A stretch of 64,000 nt of DNA from Pectobacterium sp. PL152 (GCA_021907015.1 CP091064.1:2914001-2978000); one strand, 5' to 3'. Counted from the stretch's first letter, positions 8,087 through 20,059 are shown. The notes: generated by a model from the sequence alone, not told the origin. Numbers and translations: made by a program.

Positions 8087-10487
8087 TTAGAAGTCCACGT
8101 TCACGCCCAGTTGGAAGGTACGACCAGGCTGCACGGAGAGGGCGCGGTCATACTGCCCCTGCCGATCGTTGGTCTCAATCTGGCGGCTGCTGAGGTAATC
8201 CCAGTATTTACGGTCAGTCAGGTTATACACGCCGCCGTTGATTTTCACGTTTTTGGTCACGCGATAGTAGGCGGTCAGATCCACCATTCCGTAGCCGGGA
8301 ACGCGCATATATTCGACATTCGAGGCGGTGATAGCGTTGCCTGCATTGGTGTAGCTTTCACGGCTGGTATCTTTCGCCTGTTTCCCTTTCTGGAAGGTAG
8401 ACGTCACGGCGGCACCGTAGCGCTGGGAAGGATCGTCGTAGGCGATACCTATCACGGCTTTCATCGGGGCCACGCTGTCGAGATCGACATAGCGGTCGCC
8501 AAGGTAGCGGGATTGCGACTGGCCTTTGGTGTAGCCAAACGCCAGCGTGGTGCTGAGCCCATCAACCGCTGGGAACCAGGTGCCTAGCTGTATTTTGCTG
8601 CTGACCTCACCACCGTAGATGTAGGCTTTATCGCGGTTTTCCGCCTGATATATCGTGCTGATATTGCTTGGCACATTGGTAAATTTATCGGGGTTGGCGC
8701 TACGACGGTAGCGGGTATTGGCGATAAAGTTCTTATACGTGTTGTAGAACAGCGCGGTACGGAAGGTGATTCCCTCCGTCGCTTCCCCTTTTAATCCCCA
8801 TTCTACGTTGTTGCTGGTTTCCGTCTTGAGGTCGCTATTGCCGATAAAGGCATACTGAGCTGGTCCGGCATAGTTAGCGTCCAGATTGGTGCTGCCATAA
8901 AGCTGGCTGGCATCCGGGAACTGTGCGCCACGGCGGTACTGCAAATAGGTTGTCAGCGTCGGGGTGATGTCATAGAGGAAGCTCAGTGAAGGCAGGACTT
9001 GCGTATCACTGTTGGCTTTACCGTACAGTCTGTTGACATCGGATTCATTGATGACACTGCCGTCACCGCTCAGGCGAACCGTATTGGTCGGTTTGGTACG
9101 CTGGTGGATGGCGCGTAAGGCAGGGACAACCGAGAAGGCGTGCCCCGCCAGCTCCCACGTAGCGGTATCCTGCACAAAGCCGCCGACGGTGTAGCTGTTG
9201 CTATCGGCTTCTGGCTGCATAATGTTATTGGCACCCGTTTGATTCGGTGATTGCCTGAACGGGCGCTCTGTCTTGCTTTGGCTGGCATTAAGACCCCAAC
9301 TGAATTCGTGGCGATCCCAGCTTTTCACCATATGAGTATCGAATCCATAGGTGGTGACATTGTAGTCGGAATAGACCCGGTGGCTATCCGCTGCCGCCAT
9401 CCCTGTGGTTGCGGGTAGCCAGGTATTGTCATGTGATTCGCTGTTCTGGAAGTAAATGCGGCTATCAACCAAATCGACCAGCGTGTTGTTAACGGGCGTC
9501 CAGCGATCTTTCAGGCTGGCGGTCCAGCGGCGTGTCTCGCTGCTTTGTTGCGCCGTGCCATAAATGGTGTTGTTGCCGCTTGGCAAACTACCCCAATAGT
9601 CATAATGGGTGTGGTTGGTTTTATGGTAATAATCCAGCGTACCGGTGAGCTGGTGCTCGTCGTTGGCCTGCCAAATACCGGACGCCAGAATGGCGTTAGA
9701 GTGCCAGTTGGCGGGGTAAGCGGCGATCTCGTCGCTGTTATTACGCGTTTGCTGGCCGTCGCGGCGGCTGAGCACGACCACGCCGCGCAGTTCGTCATCA
9801 CCGCCTGCGGCGGTGATGCCATATGCCAACCATGGTTGGCGGAGTCGAAGTCACTTTGAAGACCAAAGTAGTCCTGCTTGCCTGCTTTCAGATAATCATC
9901 GGCAGATTTTGGCCGAAAGGAGACGCTGCCTCCGAGCGCGTTGATAGTATTTTCTGCGGAGGTGACGCCTGACTCAATATCGACGCTGCTATACACGTAA
10001 GGGTCGATATAGTCGCGTCCCATGCCGAACGTATTGAATCCGGCACGGCTGGCGTAGCTGCGGCCTGTGGCATTGGGCAGAGCGATGCCATCGGTATCGA
10101 TCGCAACACGGTTGCTTTCAATCCCACGAATGTTGTAGCCCGTGTAACCGCCGCGGTCAAAGCCGCTTTTCCCGGTATTACTGCCGCCGCTGGCACCCGT
10201 TGCGCTCACCAGAGGTTGATAACGCATGATGGTGCCAAAATTGTTGCCGCCTTCTTTTTGCATATCTGCGGCCGTCAGCGTTGTACTCGATCCCGCTTTT
10301 TCTCGATTTTTGGCGATTTCACCGTCATCACATCGTCGGTTTGTTCCGCTTTCGCCGCTGAATTATCCTGATTCTTCCCGCTGAGTGCGTTGTTGCCCGT
10401 GGTGCTATCCGCTGCCATGCTGTTCAGCGCGACGCCAGTCAAGATGCCGGTGAGAAGAATTTTATTTAAATTCTTGTTAATTAACAT
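8087..10487 (-). CDS. TonB-dependent receptor, heme/hemoglobin type (two frameshifts)
   Basis: This is an outer-membrane, TonB-gated receptor of about 800 residues once restored. It most resembles the hemoglobin/transferrin/lactoferrin family. A signal peptide (KILLTGILTGVALNSMAAD) is followed by a short linker with a TonB-box-like DVMTV. The plug domain contains the NIRGIESNRVAIDTDGIALP signature, and the long 22-strand barrel ends GRTFQLGVNVDF with a terminal aromatic residue. One base is missing near 10302 (A5 run on the coding strand), and another near 9835, where GWH and YGITAAGG are out of phase. A Fur box lies 115 bases upstream, so expression is probably iron-repressed. No ABC transporter or hemophore gene is adjacent. 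Heme as ligand is inference. Confidence 0.85.
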
Positions 10488-10601
10488 AGTGATACTCTGC
10501 TATAAGGTTGTTCTGGCCAGCGGCGTTGGGGAAACATGGCGTGCTGGTCGCTAGCGTCTGCAAGGGAAATGCAAAACGGCGAATAACATTAACTATCATG
10601 T

Positions 10602-10620
10602 GGTAATGATAATTATTATC
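10602..10620. promoter_or_regulatory. Fur box upstream of the TonB-dependent receptor
   Basis: GGTAATGATAATTATTATC matches the 19-base Fur consensus GATAATGATAATCATTATC at 17 positions. It sits in the 250-bp gap between the receptor (minus strand) and the DUF2314-like gene (plus strand). It probably controls the receptor and could also affect the divergent gene. Confidence 0.85.
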
Positions 10621-10737
10621 AATATGCTAAGCATTATCATCTGTTGTTGCAATGATGATGAATAATTCTTAATGAAACGCTATGTTCGCTATCCAATCGA
10701 AGGCGATGGTGTAGGCGTTCTGTATCAAGGAGGTGTC

Positions 10738-11073
10738 ATGAAACTACCGACTTATGAAACCGATCACTACGAGCTGGACGATGGCGAAGCGCTTAACCGT
10801 GAGTATCCTGATTCATTCTGGATTCCAGACAACGGAGTACGTGAGTCACTCGTCCCCGACGATTTTGTTAAGCTAATCTTTCGTATGGAAAAAACCGCAG
10901 GCGCGGATGAGCTGTCGGTGGAAAGGATGTGGGTCAGAGTGACGAAAAAGCATCACGCATTTTATCAAGGTGTTTTAGACAATACTCCCACGGGAAGCGA
11001 CTGTGTGCGATGCGGACAGGTTGTTACGTTCCATCCTTGTCACGTGATTGGCATTTATGGAAAGGATGAATAG
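10738..11073 (+). CDS. Small DUF2314-like protein
   Basis: This is a soluble protein of 111 residues from the ATG at 10738, which has a near-perfect ribosome site AAGGAGG just upstream. An in-frame ATG at 10672 would add 22 residues but lacks such a site. The central pattern VKLIFRM..ERMWVRVT..YQGVLDNTP..CGQVVTFHPCHVIGI resembles the DUF2314/YegJ-like fold, found in many bacterial small proteins and some predicted immunity proteins. Two cysteines (CVRC) are present. There is no signal peptide or membrane segment. It overlaps a tiny ORF and precedes a SUKH-3-like gene, so a role in toxin immunity is suggested by context only. I am unsure of the family. Confidence 0.65.
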   Translation: MKLPTYETDHYELDDGEALNREYPDSFWIPDNGVRESLVPDDFVKLIFRMEKTAGADELSVERMWVRVTKKHHAFYQGVLDNTPTGSDCVRCGQVVTFHPCHVIGIYGKDE

Positions 11074-11170
11074 CCGCATTATTCACACTGACGATGTCCG
11101 CGCGGATGCCACCATGTTTAGTGCCTGCATCGCGTCCATTAATGATGGTGATCTGCTCATAAGATGCTGA
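11066..11170 (+). CDS. Tiny ORF between the two immunity-like genes (34 aa, speculative)
   Basis: The frame starts ATG at 11066 inside the last codons of the DUF2314-like gene, has AAAGG just before it, and ends TGA at 11170, three bases before the next gene. It would give MNSRIIHTDDVRADAT then MFSACIASINDGDLLIRC. Adding one A in ATAAGATG would instead extend it to DLLIKMLNDVD and overlap the next start codon. It is either a translationally coupled micro-ORF or a remnant. I recognise no family. Confidence 0.35.
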   Translation: MNSRIIHTDDVRADATMFSACIASINDGDLLIRC

Positions 11171-11173
11171 ACG

Positions 11174-11678
11174 ATGTCGATTGAAATACCCGAATCTGTT
11201 TTTCCACTGTTTCAGGCGGCAGGCTGGCCGGATGTCGCGCCACAATCAGTCCCGCCGTTTGTGCCTGAGAGCCACCCTGCTTTTGCTATCCTGCACGCGT
11301 TTGGCGGGCTGACGGTTGGGCAGTGCGGCGCAGGAGAAGAATGCGCGAGTGGCGATATTATTTTTGGCTGCAACGAGGATGTGCAGGAGGATGAAACGCT
11401 GCTGGAGTGGCAGGGCATTCTGAATACGACGCTGATTCTGATCGGCGAAACCCATCATTCACACGGTGCTCTGCTGATGGATAGCGAGGGAGTCTGCTAC
11501 GGAATGAGCTTTATACATGAGGCATTCTGGTTTGAAGGGGCCGCTTTCGGCACGGCCATTGAACGCATTTTGCTTGGCCGTAAGGGGGAAACCGATGCTG
11601 CGGCCAGACGAGGCGTCACTATCCGTATATGGCGAGACGATTACCGCAGACCATCCGAACGTTTATCGCTACCGCTAG
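11174..11678 (+). CDS. SUKH-3-like immunity protein (frameshifted near its end)
   Basis: This cytoplasmic protein is probably of the SUKH-3 subgroup of the SMI1/KNR4 superfamily, whose members neutralise polymorphic, CDI or type VI toxins. The family pattern is visible: an early AGWPD segment, then HPAFAILHAFGGLTVG, then a central LIGETHHSHGALLMDSEG and YGMSFIHEAFWFEG. From about residue 145 the downstream protein (PDEASLSVYGETITADHPN) continues in another frame, ending TAG at 11678. As written, the frame runs on into unrelated sequence to 11875. Two lost bases (for example in GGGGG and AAA at 11583-11592) or one extra base explain this and give about 168 residues. No toxin gene is adjacent. 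Confidence 0.7.
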
Positions 11679-11867
11679 CCCTCTTTTCGCGCCGCAGCCA
11701 GATTCACATCGGTCATTATCGGCGTGGAGCCGCAACACGGTTTTCTGCGAGATTGTTCCCTGTGACATCACCTCATCAGATAAGGTACTATTCCCGCCAA
11801 ACATACCGCCGCTATGGCGTGCCGGAAAGCGTAACCATCGCGCCGCGATGTGAGGGAAATGAGATAA

Positions 11868-14138
<2,271 letters not shown>

Positions 14139-14165
14139 CCCCTCCGTATTGTCCTGTGCATGTTG

Positions 14166-14192
14166 AGAAAGGCGGTGTAATACCGCCTTTCT
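14166..14192 (+). terminator. Intrinsic terminator of parC
   Basis: An 11-bp perfect stem AGAAAGGCGGT/ACCGCCTTTCT with a 5-base loop is followed by TTAGTTT, 27 bases after the parC stop. Confidence 0.85.
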
Positions 14193-14288
14193 TTAGTTTC
14201 CGGTTGCCATCTTGCAGCAAATTGAATCACCGTGTGTTTTAGCGCGAAATCGCTATACTAGCGGCGGCTGTCGGCTAATGAGGTTGCT

Positions 14289-15026
14289 ATGTTATCCATT
14301 TTGCGTTTTTTGATTGTCGTTATATTTTCGATTTTGGTCTGTGTTTTTGGCTTGTTTTACTGCCTGTTCAGCCCTAGAAATCCCCGTCATGTGGCGACCT
14401 TCGGCCATCTTTTTGGACGCTTGTCCACGGTGTTTGGCCTGAAAGTAGAAATGCGGATACCGGAAGAAGCCGCGCATTACGGCAACTGCATCTATATCGC
14501 GAATCATCAGAATAATTACGATATGGTCACGGTATCCAAAGCCGTCCAGCCGCGTACGGTTACCGTAGGTAAGAAAAGCCTGCTGTGGATCCCGTTCTTC
14601 GGGCCGCTTTACTGGCTGACGGGTAATTTGCTGATTGATCGCGAAAACCGTGCGAAAGCGCACGGCACCATCACTCAGGTGGTGAAACATATTAAAGAAC
14701 GAAACACCTCTATCTGGATGTTCCCCGAAGGTACACGCAGCCGTGGACGCGGCCTGCTGCCATTCAAAACCGGTGCCTTTCATGCCGCGATTAGCGCAGA
14801 AGTGCCGATTGTGCCGATTTGCGTTTCTACGACCAGCAATAAAGTAAAATTGAACCGCTGGAATAACGGCCTCGTTATCGTAGAAATGTTGCCGCCCATT
14901 GATACCCGCGCGTATACCAAAGATCAGGTTCGCGAGCTGGCTTCACATTGCCATGATGTGATGGCGGCCAAGATTGCCGAGCTGGATGCAGAAGTGGCGG
15001 CGCGCGAAGCGGCAGACAAAAAATAA
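14289..15026 (+). CDS. plsC: 1-acyl-sn-glycerol-3-phosphate acyltransferase PlsC
   Basis: This inner-membrane enzyme adds the second acyl chain to lysophosphatidic acid to give phosphatidic acid in phospholipid synthesis. It is 245 residues, as in E. coli. One N-terminal membrane helix (residues about 5-27) precedes the acyltransferase domain. The catalytic HX4D motif is HQNNYD at about residue 73, and the substrate motif FPEGTRSRGRG is at about 147. It starts at ATG 14289 with GAGG upstream. It lies between parC and ftsP exactly as in E. coli. The C-terminus is rich in Ala, Glu and Lys. The frame is intact. Confidence 0.96.
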   Translation: MLSILRFLIVVIFSILVCVFGLFYCLFSPRNPRHVATFGHLFGRLSTVFGLKVEMRIPEEAAHYGNCIYIANHQNNYDMVTVSKAVQPRTVTVGKKSLLWIPFFGPLYWLTGNLLIDRENRAKAHGTITQVVKHIKERNTSIWMFPEGTRSRGRGLLPFKTGAFHAAISAEVPIVPICVSTTSNKVKLNRWNNGLVIVEMLPPIDTRAYTKDQVRELASHCHDVMAAKIAELDAEVAAREAADKK

Positions 15027-15127
15027 ACTTACCTCATCGGGTTACGCGATTATTTCTTCCGATTGTCTATTCAAGAACGAATCGGAAGTTAAACTTTGCT
15101 TACGGTTAATGGATTTACGGAGTCATT

Positions 15128-16538
15128 ATGTCACTCAGCCGACGTCAGTTTATTCAGGCATCGGGCCTTGCGTTATGTGCGGGAATGACGCCACTGACGG
15201 CTAAAGCCAGTGGGAGTTCCGCCGCATTGCCGATACCGCCGTTACTGGAGTCGCGCCGAGGCCAGCCTCTTTTTCTGACCATGCAGCGTGCCCATTGGGC
15301 ATTTTCCGGCGATCGTAAGACATCCATTTGGGGCATCAATGGCCGTTATTTAGGGCCGACGGTACGCGTCTATGACGGCGATGACGTTAAGCTGATTTAC
15401 AGTAACCGGTTGAATGAGCCTGTCGCGATGACGATCGGTGGGTTGCAGGTGCCGGGTCCGCTGATGGGGGCCGCCCGCATCATTGCTCCGGGAACCGACT
15501 GGTCGCCGGTATTACCCATTCGTCAGCCGTCGGCGACCTGCTGGTATCATGCGAATACGCCGAACCGCATGGCGCCACATATCTATAACGGGCTGGCTGG
15601 ACTATGGCTGGTGGAAGACCGAGCCAGTAAGGCCCTGCCGCTGCCCAATCACTACGGTGTTGATGATTTTCCATTGATTATTCAGGATAAACGACTGGAT
15701 AACTTTGGTGTTCCTATTTATAGCCCGCCTTCTAACGGCGGCTTCGTGGGGATTCGCTATTAGTCAACGGCATCCAAAATCCCTTTGTTGAAGTGTCCCG
15801 TGGCTGGGTGCGTCTGAGATTGCTGAACGCGTCGAACTCCCGGCGTTACGTGATGCGGCTGAGCGATGGTCGGGCGATGCATGTGATTGCCAGCGATCAA
15901 GGATTGCTACCGGCACCGATGGCGGTGAACCAGCTTTTCTCGCACCCGGCGAACGGCGTGAGATTCTGATCGACATGTCGCAGGGCGAAGACGTCACGCT
16001 GACGGCAGGGGAATCGGCTGGGATTATGGATCGCCTGCGCGGCTTATTTGAGCCTTCCAGCATCCTGATTTCTACTCAAATACTCACCCTTAAGCCGACG
16101 GGCCTGCTGCCATTGGTGACGGACAACCTGCCGATGCGCCTGCTGGCCGACAACATCATTGAAGGTAGCATCAGCCGCACGCGCGAATTCCGTTTGGGTG
16201 ACAGCTTGCCCGGCATCAACGGTGCGATGTGGGACATGACACGTGCTGATGTACAAACGCAGCTTGGCCGCTGCGAACGCTGGATTATCCACGCCGATAC
16301 GCCACAGGCTTTCCATATTCAGGGCGTTAAATTCCTCGTGCGTAGCGCGAATGGTGGCCCGCCGGCGGTGGAAGACAGCGGCTGGAAAGATACGGTGTGG
16401 GTGGATAACGATGTCGAGCTGCTGGTTTATTTCATGCAGCCTTCCTCAATGGCGTTCCCCTTCCTGTATTACAGCCAGACGCTGGAATTGGCCGACCGTG
16501 GTTCAACGGGACAGCTCATCGTACAGCCTGCGATGTAA
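15128..16538 (+). CDS. ftsP: Cell division protein FtsP (SufI), two frameshifts
   Basis: This periplasmic multicopper-oxidase-like protein stabilises the divisome under stress. It lacks enzyme activity because it does not bind copper in the usual way. The N-terminus has a twin-arginine signal (SRRQFIQASGLALCAGM) and is the textbook Tat substrate. Restored length is 470 residues, equal to E. coli. The first frame ends at 15763 after GGFVG. Adding a G to the run at about 15749-15752 gives GFVGDSLLVNG. A second missing base at about 15931 (T run in CAGCTTTTCTC) restores the join to APGERREIL, and the frame then continues to 16538. The copper ligands of true oxidases are absent (inference from alignment memory). 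Confidence 0.93.
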
Positions 16539-16570
16539 ACTGCCTGCCATCCCCTTCCGCCCTTATCCCT

Positions 16571-16594
16571 CTGCCGTGACACGTGTGACGGCAG
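16571..16594 (+). terminator. Hairpin downstream of ftsP
   Basis: A near-perfect 24-base palindrome (stem CTGCCGT/ACGGCAG around a CACGTG core) is followed by TGTTTCT, 33 bases past ftsP. It is probably the ftsP terminator. The remaining stretch to 16882 shows no gene and must hold the promoter of the GntR gene. Confidence 0.6.
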
Positions 16595-16882
16595 TGTTTC
16601 TGGTATCCACCTGTTTCTTAATGTGATCCACCTCTATTCAGACAAACCAAGATTAAAGATGCGAAGCCGTGAGGACGATACCTTATAGATTGATGTTGTT
16701 ATGAATTAAGGGTGAATCACGTTTTGAACCGCATGCTGTTCCAGGTCTGACAGGTGCTAAAAAAACACGCTTTATTACAACCATTTCAGAGTCGGAGCGT
16801 TTCGTTTCGCGATGAAATCAGGTTCACTCCCTGTTTTAACCTGCACGCAGCCAGAATGCTGCGTCACTAAAAAGGCTGCACT

Positions 16883-17620
16883 ATGCGGGAATTACTGCTT
16901 TGGGTCAGGGATCAACTGGCTGAGGCATCATCGGCGCCTCGCTATATGCAGCTCGCGTCGTTGCTTGAATCAGAAATCAGCCGTCGGAAGGCGTTAGCAG
17001 GCCAGTTCTTACCTGCGGAAAGATTGATTGCGCAACAGCTGGGATTATCGCGTGTAACAGTTTCCCGTTCCCTGTCGCTGCTGGAAGAAAAGGGGCTGAT
17101 TGTTCGCCAGCAAGGGGTGGGAACCCGCGTCGCTCAACGGCTCCACTACGCGTTGAGCGACGAAGATGAAGGGTTCACCGCGCTGGTACTGAAACAGGGC
17201 GGCGTCGCTGGCAGCCTATGGCTGGAGAAGACGATACAGGTTCCGCCTGCTGCCATCGCGGCAAGAATGTCGCTGCCGGAAGGTGAGGCCGTTACCTATC
17301 TGCGGCGCGTGCGGCTAAGCAATGGCGAGCCAGTCTCGCTGGAAACGACCTGGATACCGCAAAAATTCCTGCCTGACCCAGAAGCGCTTGAACAGTCTCT
17401 CTATCAATATTGGATGACGTGCGGGATCACGCCGGACAAAAAGCGCTATCGTTTCAAAGCGATTGCCTGTGCGGCAGAGATCGCCGCGCGTCTTGGTATC
17501 GTGGTGGAAGCACCGATACTGTATTGCCAACTGCATGTTTATAACGAACAGGGTGAACTGTTGGAATACAGCGAGGCGCATTGCCGTAGCGATGTGTATG
17601 AGATTCAGTTTGCCGATTAG
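16883..17620 (+). CDS. GntR-family regulator with UTRA ligand domain
   Basis: This 245-residue regulator belongs to the HutC subfamily. A winged helix-turn-helix lies at residues about 17-85 (ERLIAQQLGLSRVTVSRSL, then the wing GLIVRQQGVGTRV). It is followed by a UTRA domain (about 100-240) with the usual YLRRVRLSNGEPVSLETTW beta-strand. Members sense small metabolites such as sugar phosphates or amino acids. It stands alone between ftsP and dkgA, so its target is not evident. It could act on itself or at a distance. The frame is intact and the ATG at 16883 sits at the expected place. Confidence 0.9.
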   Translation: MRELLLWVRDQLAEASSAPRYMQLASLLESEISRRKALAGQFLPAERLIAQQLGLSRVTVSRSLSLLEEKGLIVRQQGVGTRVAQRLHYALSDEDEGFTALVLKQGGVAGSLWLEKTIQVPPAAIAARMSLPEGEAVTYLRRVRLSNGEPVSLETTWIPQKFLPDPEALEQSLYQYWMTCGITPDKKRYRFKAIACAAEIAARLGIVVEAPILYCQLHVYNEQGELLEYSEAHCRSDVYEIQFAD

Positions 17621-17627
17621 AAGAAAC

Positions 17628-17652
17628 ATGCCAGCACGGTGAATGCTGGCAT
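17628..17652. terminator. Hairpin between convergent GntR gene and dkgA
   Basis: A perfect 9-bp stem ATGCCAGCA/TGCTGGCAT with a 7-base loop lies 8 bases after the GntR stop and 18 bases from the dkgA stop. It could serve both strands, though T-tracts are weak. Confidence 0.6.
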
Positions 17653-17669
17653 TAAAGGTGGATGAGCTC

Positions 17670-18495
17670 TTAGTCGTTTCTCGGTTCGTCAGGGTCCGAA
17701 CCCAGTCGCTTCCCGCTGTCCAGCTTGGCAATTTCACCCAGCTCGTCTTTATCCAGACGGAAATCGAACACCTCGAAGTTTTCTTTGATGCGGGAAGGCG
17801 TCACCGATTTAGGAATCACCACCAGCCCGCTGTCCAAATGCCAGCGAATCACGATTTGTGCCGGCGTTTTTCCGTATTTTGTCGCCAGTTTGCGGATAGT
17901 CGGATGGTCAAAAACCCCCTCGCCGCCCTGTGCCAGCGGGCTCCAGGATTCGGTCTGGATGTGATGTGTCGCATTCCAGGCGTGAAGCTGTCTTTGCTGG
18001 AGAAGAGGATGCAGCTCGACCTGATCGATGACCGGCAATACGCCCGTTTCTTCTTTTAACCGTTGTAAGTGGTGAATGTGGAAATTGCTGACGCCAATGC
18101 TTTTGCCAGCCCCTGTTCCTGGAGTTTGATGAGCCCGCGCCAGGCATCCACAAAAGTGTTCTGCTGCGGGAGCGGCCAGTGAATTAGGTAGAGATCGATA
18201 TAATCTAACCGAAGTTGTCTCAGGCTCTCTTCCAGCGCCTTCTGGGGTCGGTGTGATCGCCATTCCAGAGCTTGGTGGTGATGAATACCTCTTCACGCGG
18301 CAGATTCGCGGAACTCAGCGCCTGACCCACGGCCTCCTCGTTCTTATAAATAGCGGCGGTATCGATCGCCCGATAACCGATGGACAATGCTTCAGTTACG
18401 GCTCTCACCGTATCCTCACTGCTTGCTCGCCAGACACCAAGGCCCAACTGGGGCATGATATTGCCGTCCGCCAGCTTAACTTTCGGTTGCGTCAT
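17670..18495 (-). CDS. dkgA: 2,5-diketo-D-gluconate / methylglyoxal reductase DkgA (two frameshifts)
   Basis: This NADPH-dependent aldo/keto reductase reduces 2,5-diketogluconate and toxic aldehydes such as methylglyoxal. The restored length is 275 residues, equal to E. coli DkgA. The start at 18495 has AAAGGAG upstream. Landmarks are [18 protein letters not shown] (catalytic Asp and Tyr), [10 protein letters not shown] (catalytic Lys), [14 protein letters not shown] and [18 protein letters not shown] (cofactor loop). One C is missing in ACCCCAG near 18243 and one A in CAAAAGC near 18102, both in homopolymers. In E. coli it forms an operon with yqhD under YqhC. Here a 397-bp gap with a structured element separates the two. 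Confidence 0.93.
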
Positions 18496-18664
18496 CTCAT
18501 TCTCCTTTTATATCCGTTAATCCATAAAAATATCATAGGGTTAACTGGATGGGCGACCTGTTCATATCACGGAAATAGGACAATGTGATCCCTCGCAGGA
18601 ACAGGCATATGATTTCAGTCTAGTAGAAAAATTGGTCGGTTATAGGTTGCCTGATGATAAAGGG

Positions 18665-18780
18665 AGCCGATCGGCTTCATGCAGATCGTTTAAGCATCGA
18701 GATACACGGAGTGACCACAGGGGTGAGGCCTCCCTGCGGGAACCTCCCTGTGTTTCCCCTAATAACAGGCTTAAGCGATC
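18665..18780. repeat. Structured palindromic element between yqhD and dkgA
   Basis: The 397-bp gap holds three nested or adjacent dyads. One is a perfect 12-base palindrome AGCCGATCGGCT (18665-18676). An outer pair joins GATCGTTTAAGC (18684-18695) and GCTTAAGCGATC (18769-18780). An inner pair is CACAGGG with CCCTGTG, plus AGG/CCT, at 18716-18752, around a small CCCTGCGGG hairpin. Together they would fold into a stem-loop of about 97 bases. It could be a dispersed intergenic repeat, a MITE-like remnant or an RNA element shaping dkgA expression. I found no coding frame in it. Confidence 0.6.
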
Positions 18781-18892
18781 AGTATTAGCTGAGCAGCTCC
18801 CCTTAACAGACACAGCATTGAGGTGAGGGTATAAGTGTTGTTTAAACGGTAGTGTTTTCTCCTCTAACTTGAATAATTTTGTGCAGAGGCAC

Positions 18893-20056
18893 TTAACGTG
18901 CCGCTTCGTAAATCTTCTGGCTTTCTTCCAGCGTAATGTCGCGGTGCTCGCCTAGGGCAGTCAGGCCGTGCTCGCTAAGTTTGGCGACCAGTGTCGGGAT
19001 AGAACTGCCATCCAACTGGTAGTCAGACATACGGGTCGGTACGCCCATTGTCTCGAAGAAGTCACGCGTAGCGGCAATCGCGCCGTCGATGCGCTGGTCT
19101 TCACTACCGTCGCGCAGGTTCCAGACGCGCTCGGCGTATTGCAGCAGTTTGTCGCGTTTCTGGGCTTTTCTTGCCGTCAGCATAGCGGGCAGAACGATAG
19201 CCAGCGTCTGGGCATGGTCGAGGCCGTGCAGCGCCGTTAATTCGTGTCCCAGCATGTGGGTTGACCAGTCCTGCGGCACGCCTGCGCCAATCAGGCCGTT
19301 CAACGCCATCGTAGCGCTCCACATCACATTGGCTCTGACCTTATAGTTTTCTGGTTCCGCCAGCGCGCGTGGGCCTTCTTCAACCAGCGTCAGCAGCAGG
19401 CCTTCCGCAAAACGATCCTGTACTTTGGCATCGACGGAATACGTCAGGTACTGCTCAACGGTGTGAACGAAGGCATCAACCACGCCGTTTGCAATTTGGC
19501 GAGCGGGCAGGGTGTAGGTCACCACCGGGTCGAGTACGGCGAAAAGCGGCTGGGTGTAACGTGAACGGAAGGCGAGCTTATCGTTGGTCGATTTACGGGT
19601 GATGACCGCGCCGTTATTGGATTCCGAACCGGTCGCTGGCAGGGTAAGCACGGCTGCCATTGCGACGCCGCGATCGATTTCCGCCCCACCGGTTTGCAGA
19701 ATATGCCACGGGTCCTGTGCAGCCTGATAATCTGCGGCGGCAGCGATAAATTTCGTGCCATCAACCACAGAGCCACCGCCAACCGCCAGCAGGAAATCAA
19801 TCTTCTCCGCACGGACGACCTCGACGGCTTTCATCAGCGTTTCGTAAGTCGGGTTCGGCTCAATGCCGGAAAACTCACGTACGTTGCGGCCTTCTAGTGC
19901 GCGATAGACCTGATCCAGTACGCCATTGTGCTTCACGCTGCCGCCGCCGTAGGTGATGAGGATACGGGCGTTGGCAGGAATTTCTTTGCCTAATTCAGCA
20001 ATCTGGCCTTCGCCAAACAAAATCTTGGTAGGGGTATGAAGTGTGAAATTTAGCAT
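18893..20056 (-). CDS. yqhD: NADPH-dependent aldehyde reductase / alcohol dehydrogenase YqhD
   Basis: This cytoplasmic iron/zinc alcohol dehydrogenase reduces short-chain and lipid-peroxide-derived aldehydes with NADPH. It is 387 residues, the same as E. coli YqhD. The cofactor motif GGGSVKHNG is at about residue 38 and GGGSVVDGTKF at about 93. Metal ligands lie in VVDAFVHTVEQY (Asp, His) and in HMLGHELTALHGLDHAQ (two His). It begins four bases after the nitroreductase stop, so the two are cotranscribed. YqhC, encoded just upstream on the other strand, is the known activator in E. coli. The frame is intact. Confidence 0.96.
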   Translation of the reverse strand: MLNFTLHTPTKILFGEGQIAELGKEIPANARILITYGGGSVKHNGVLDQVYRALEGRNVREFSGIEPNPTYETLMKAVEVVRAEKIDFLLAVGGGSVVDGTKFIAAAADYQAAQDPWHILQTGGAEIDRGVAMAAVLTLPATGSESNNGAVITRKSTNDKLAFRSRYTQPLFAVLDPVVTYTLPARQIANGVVDAFVHTVEQYLTYSVDAKVQDRFAEGLLLTLVEEGPRALAEPENYKVRANVMWSATMALNGLIGAGVPQDWSTHMLGHELTALHGLDHAQTLAIVLPAMLTARKAQKRDKLLQYAERVWNLRDGSEDQRIDGAIAATRDFFETMGVPTRMSDYQLDGSSIPTLVAKLSEHGLTALGEHRDITLEESQKIYEAAR

Positions 20057-20059
20057 AGG

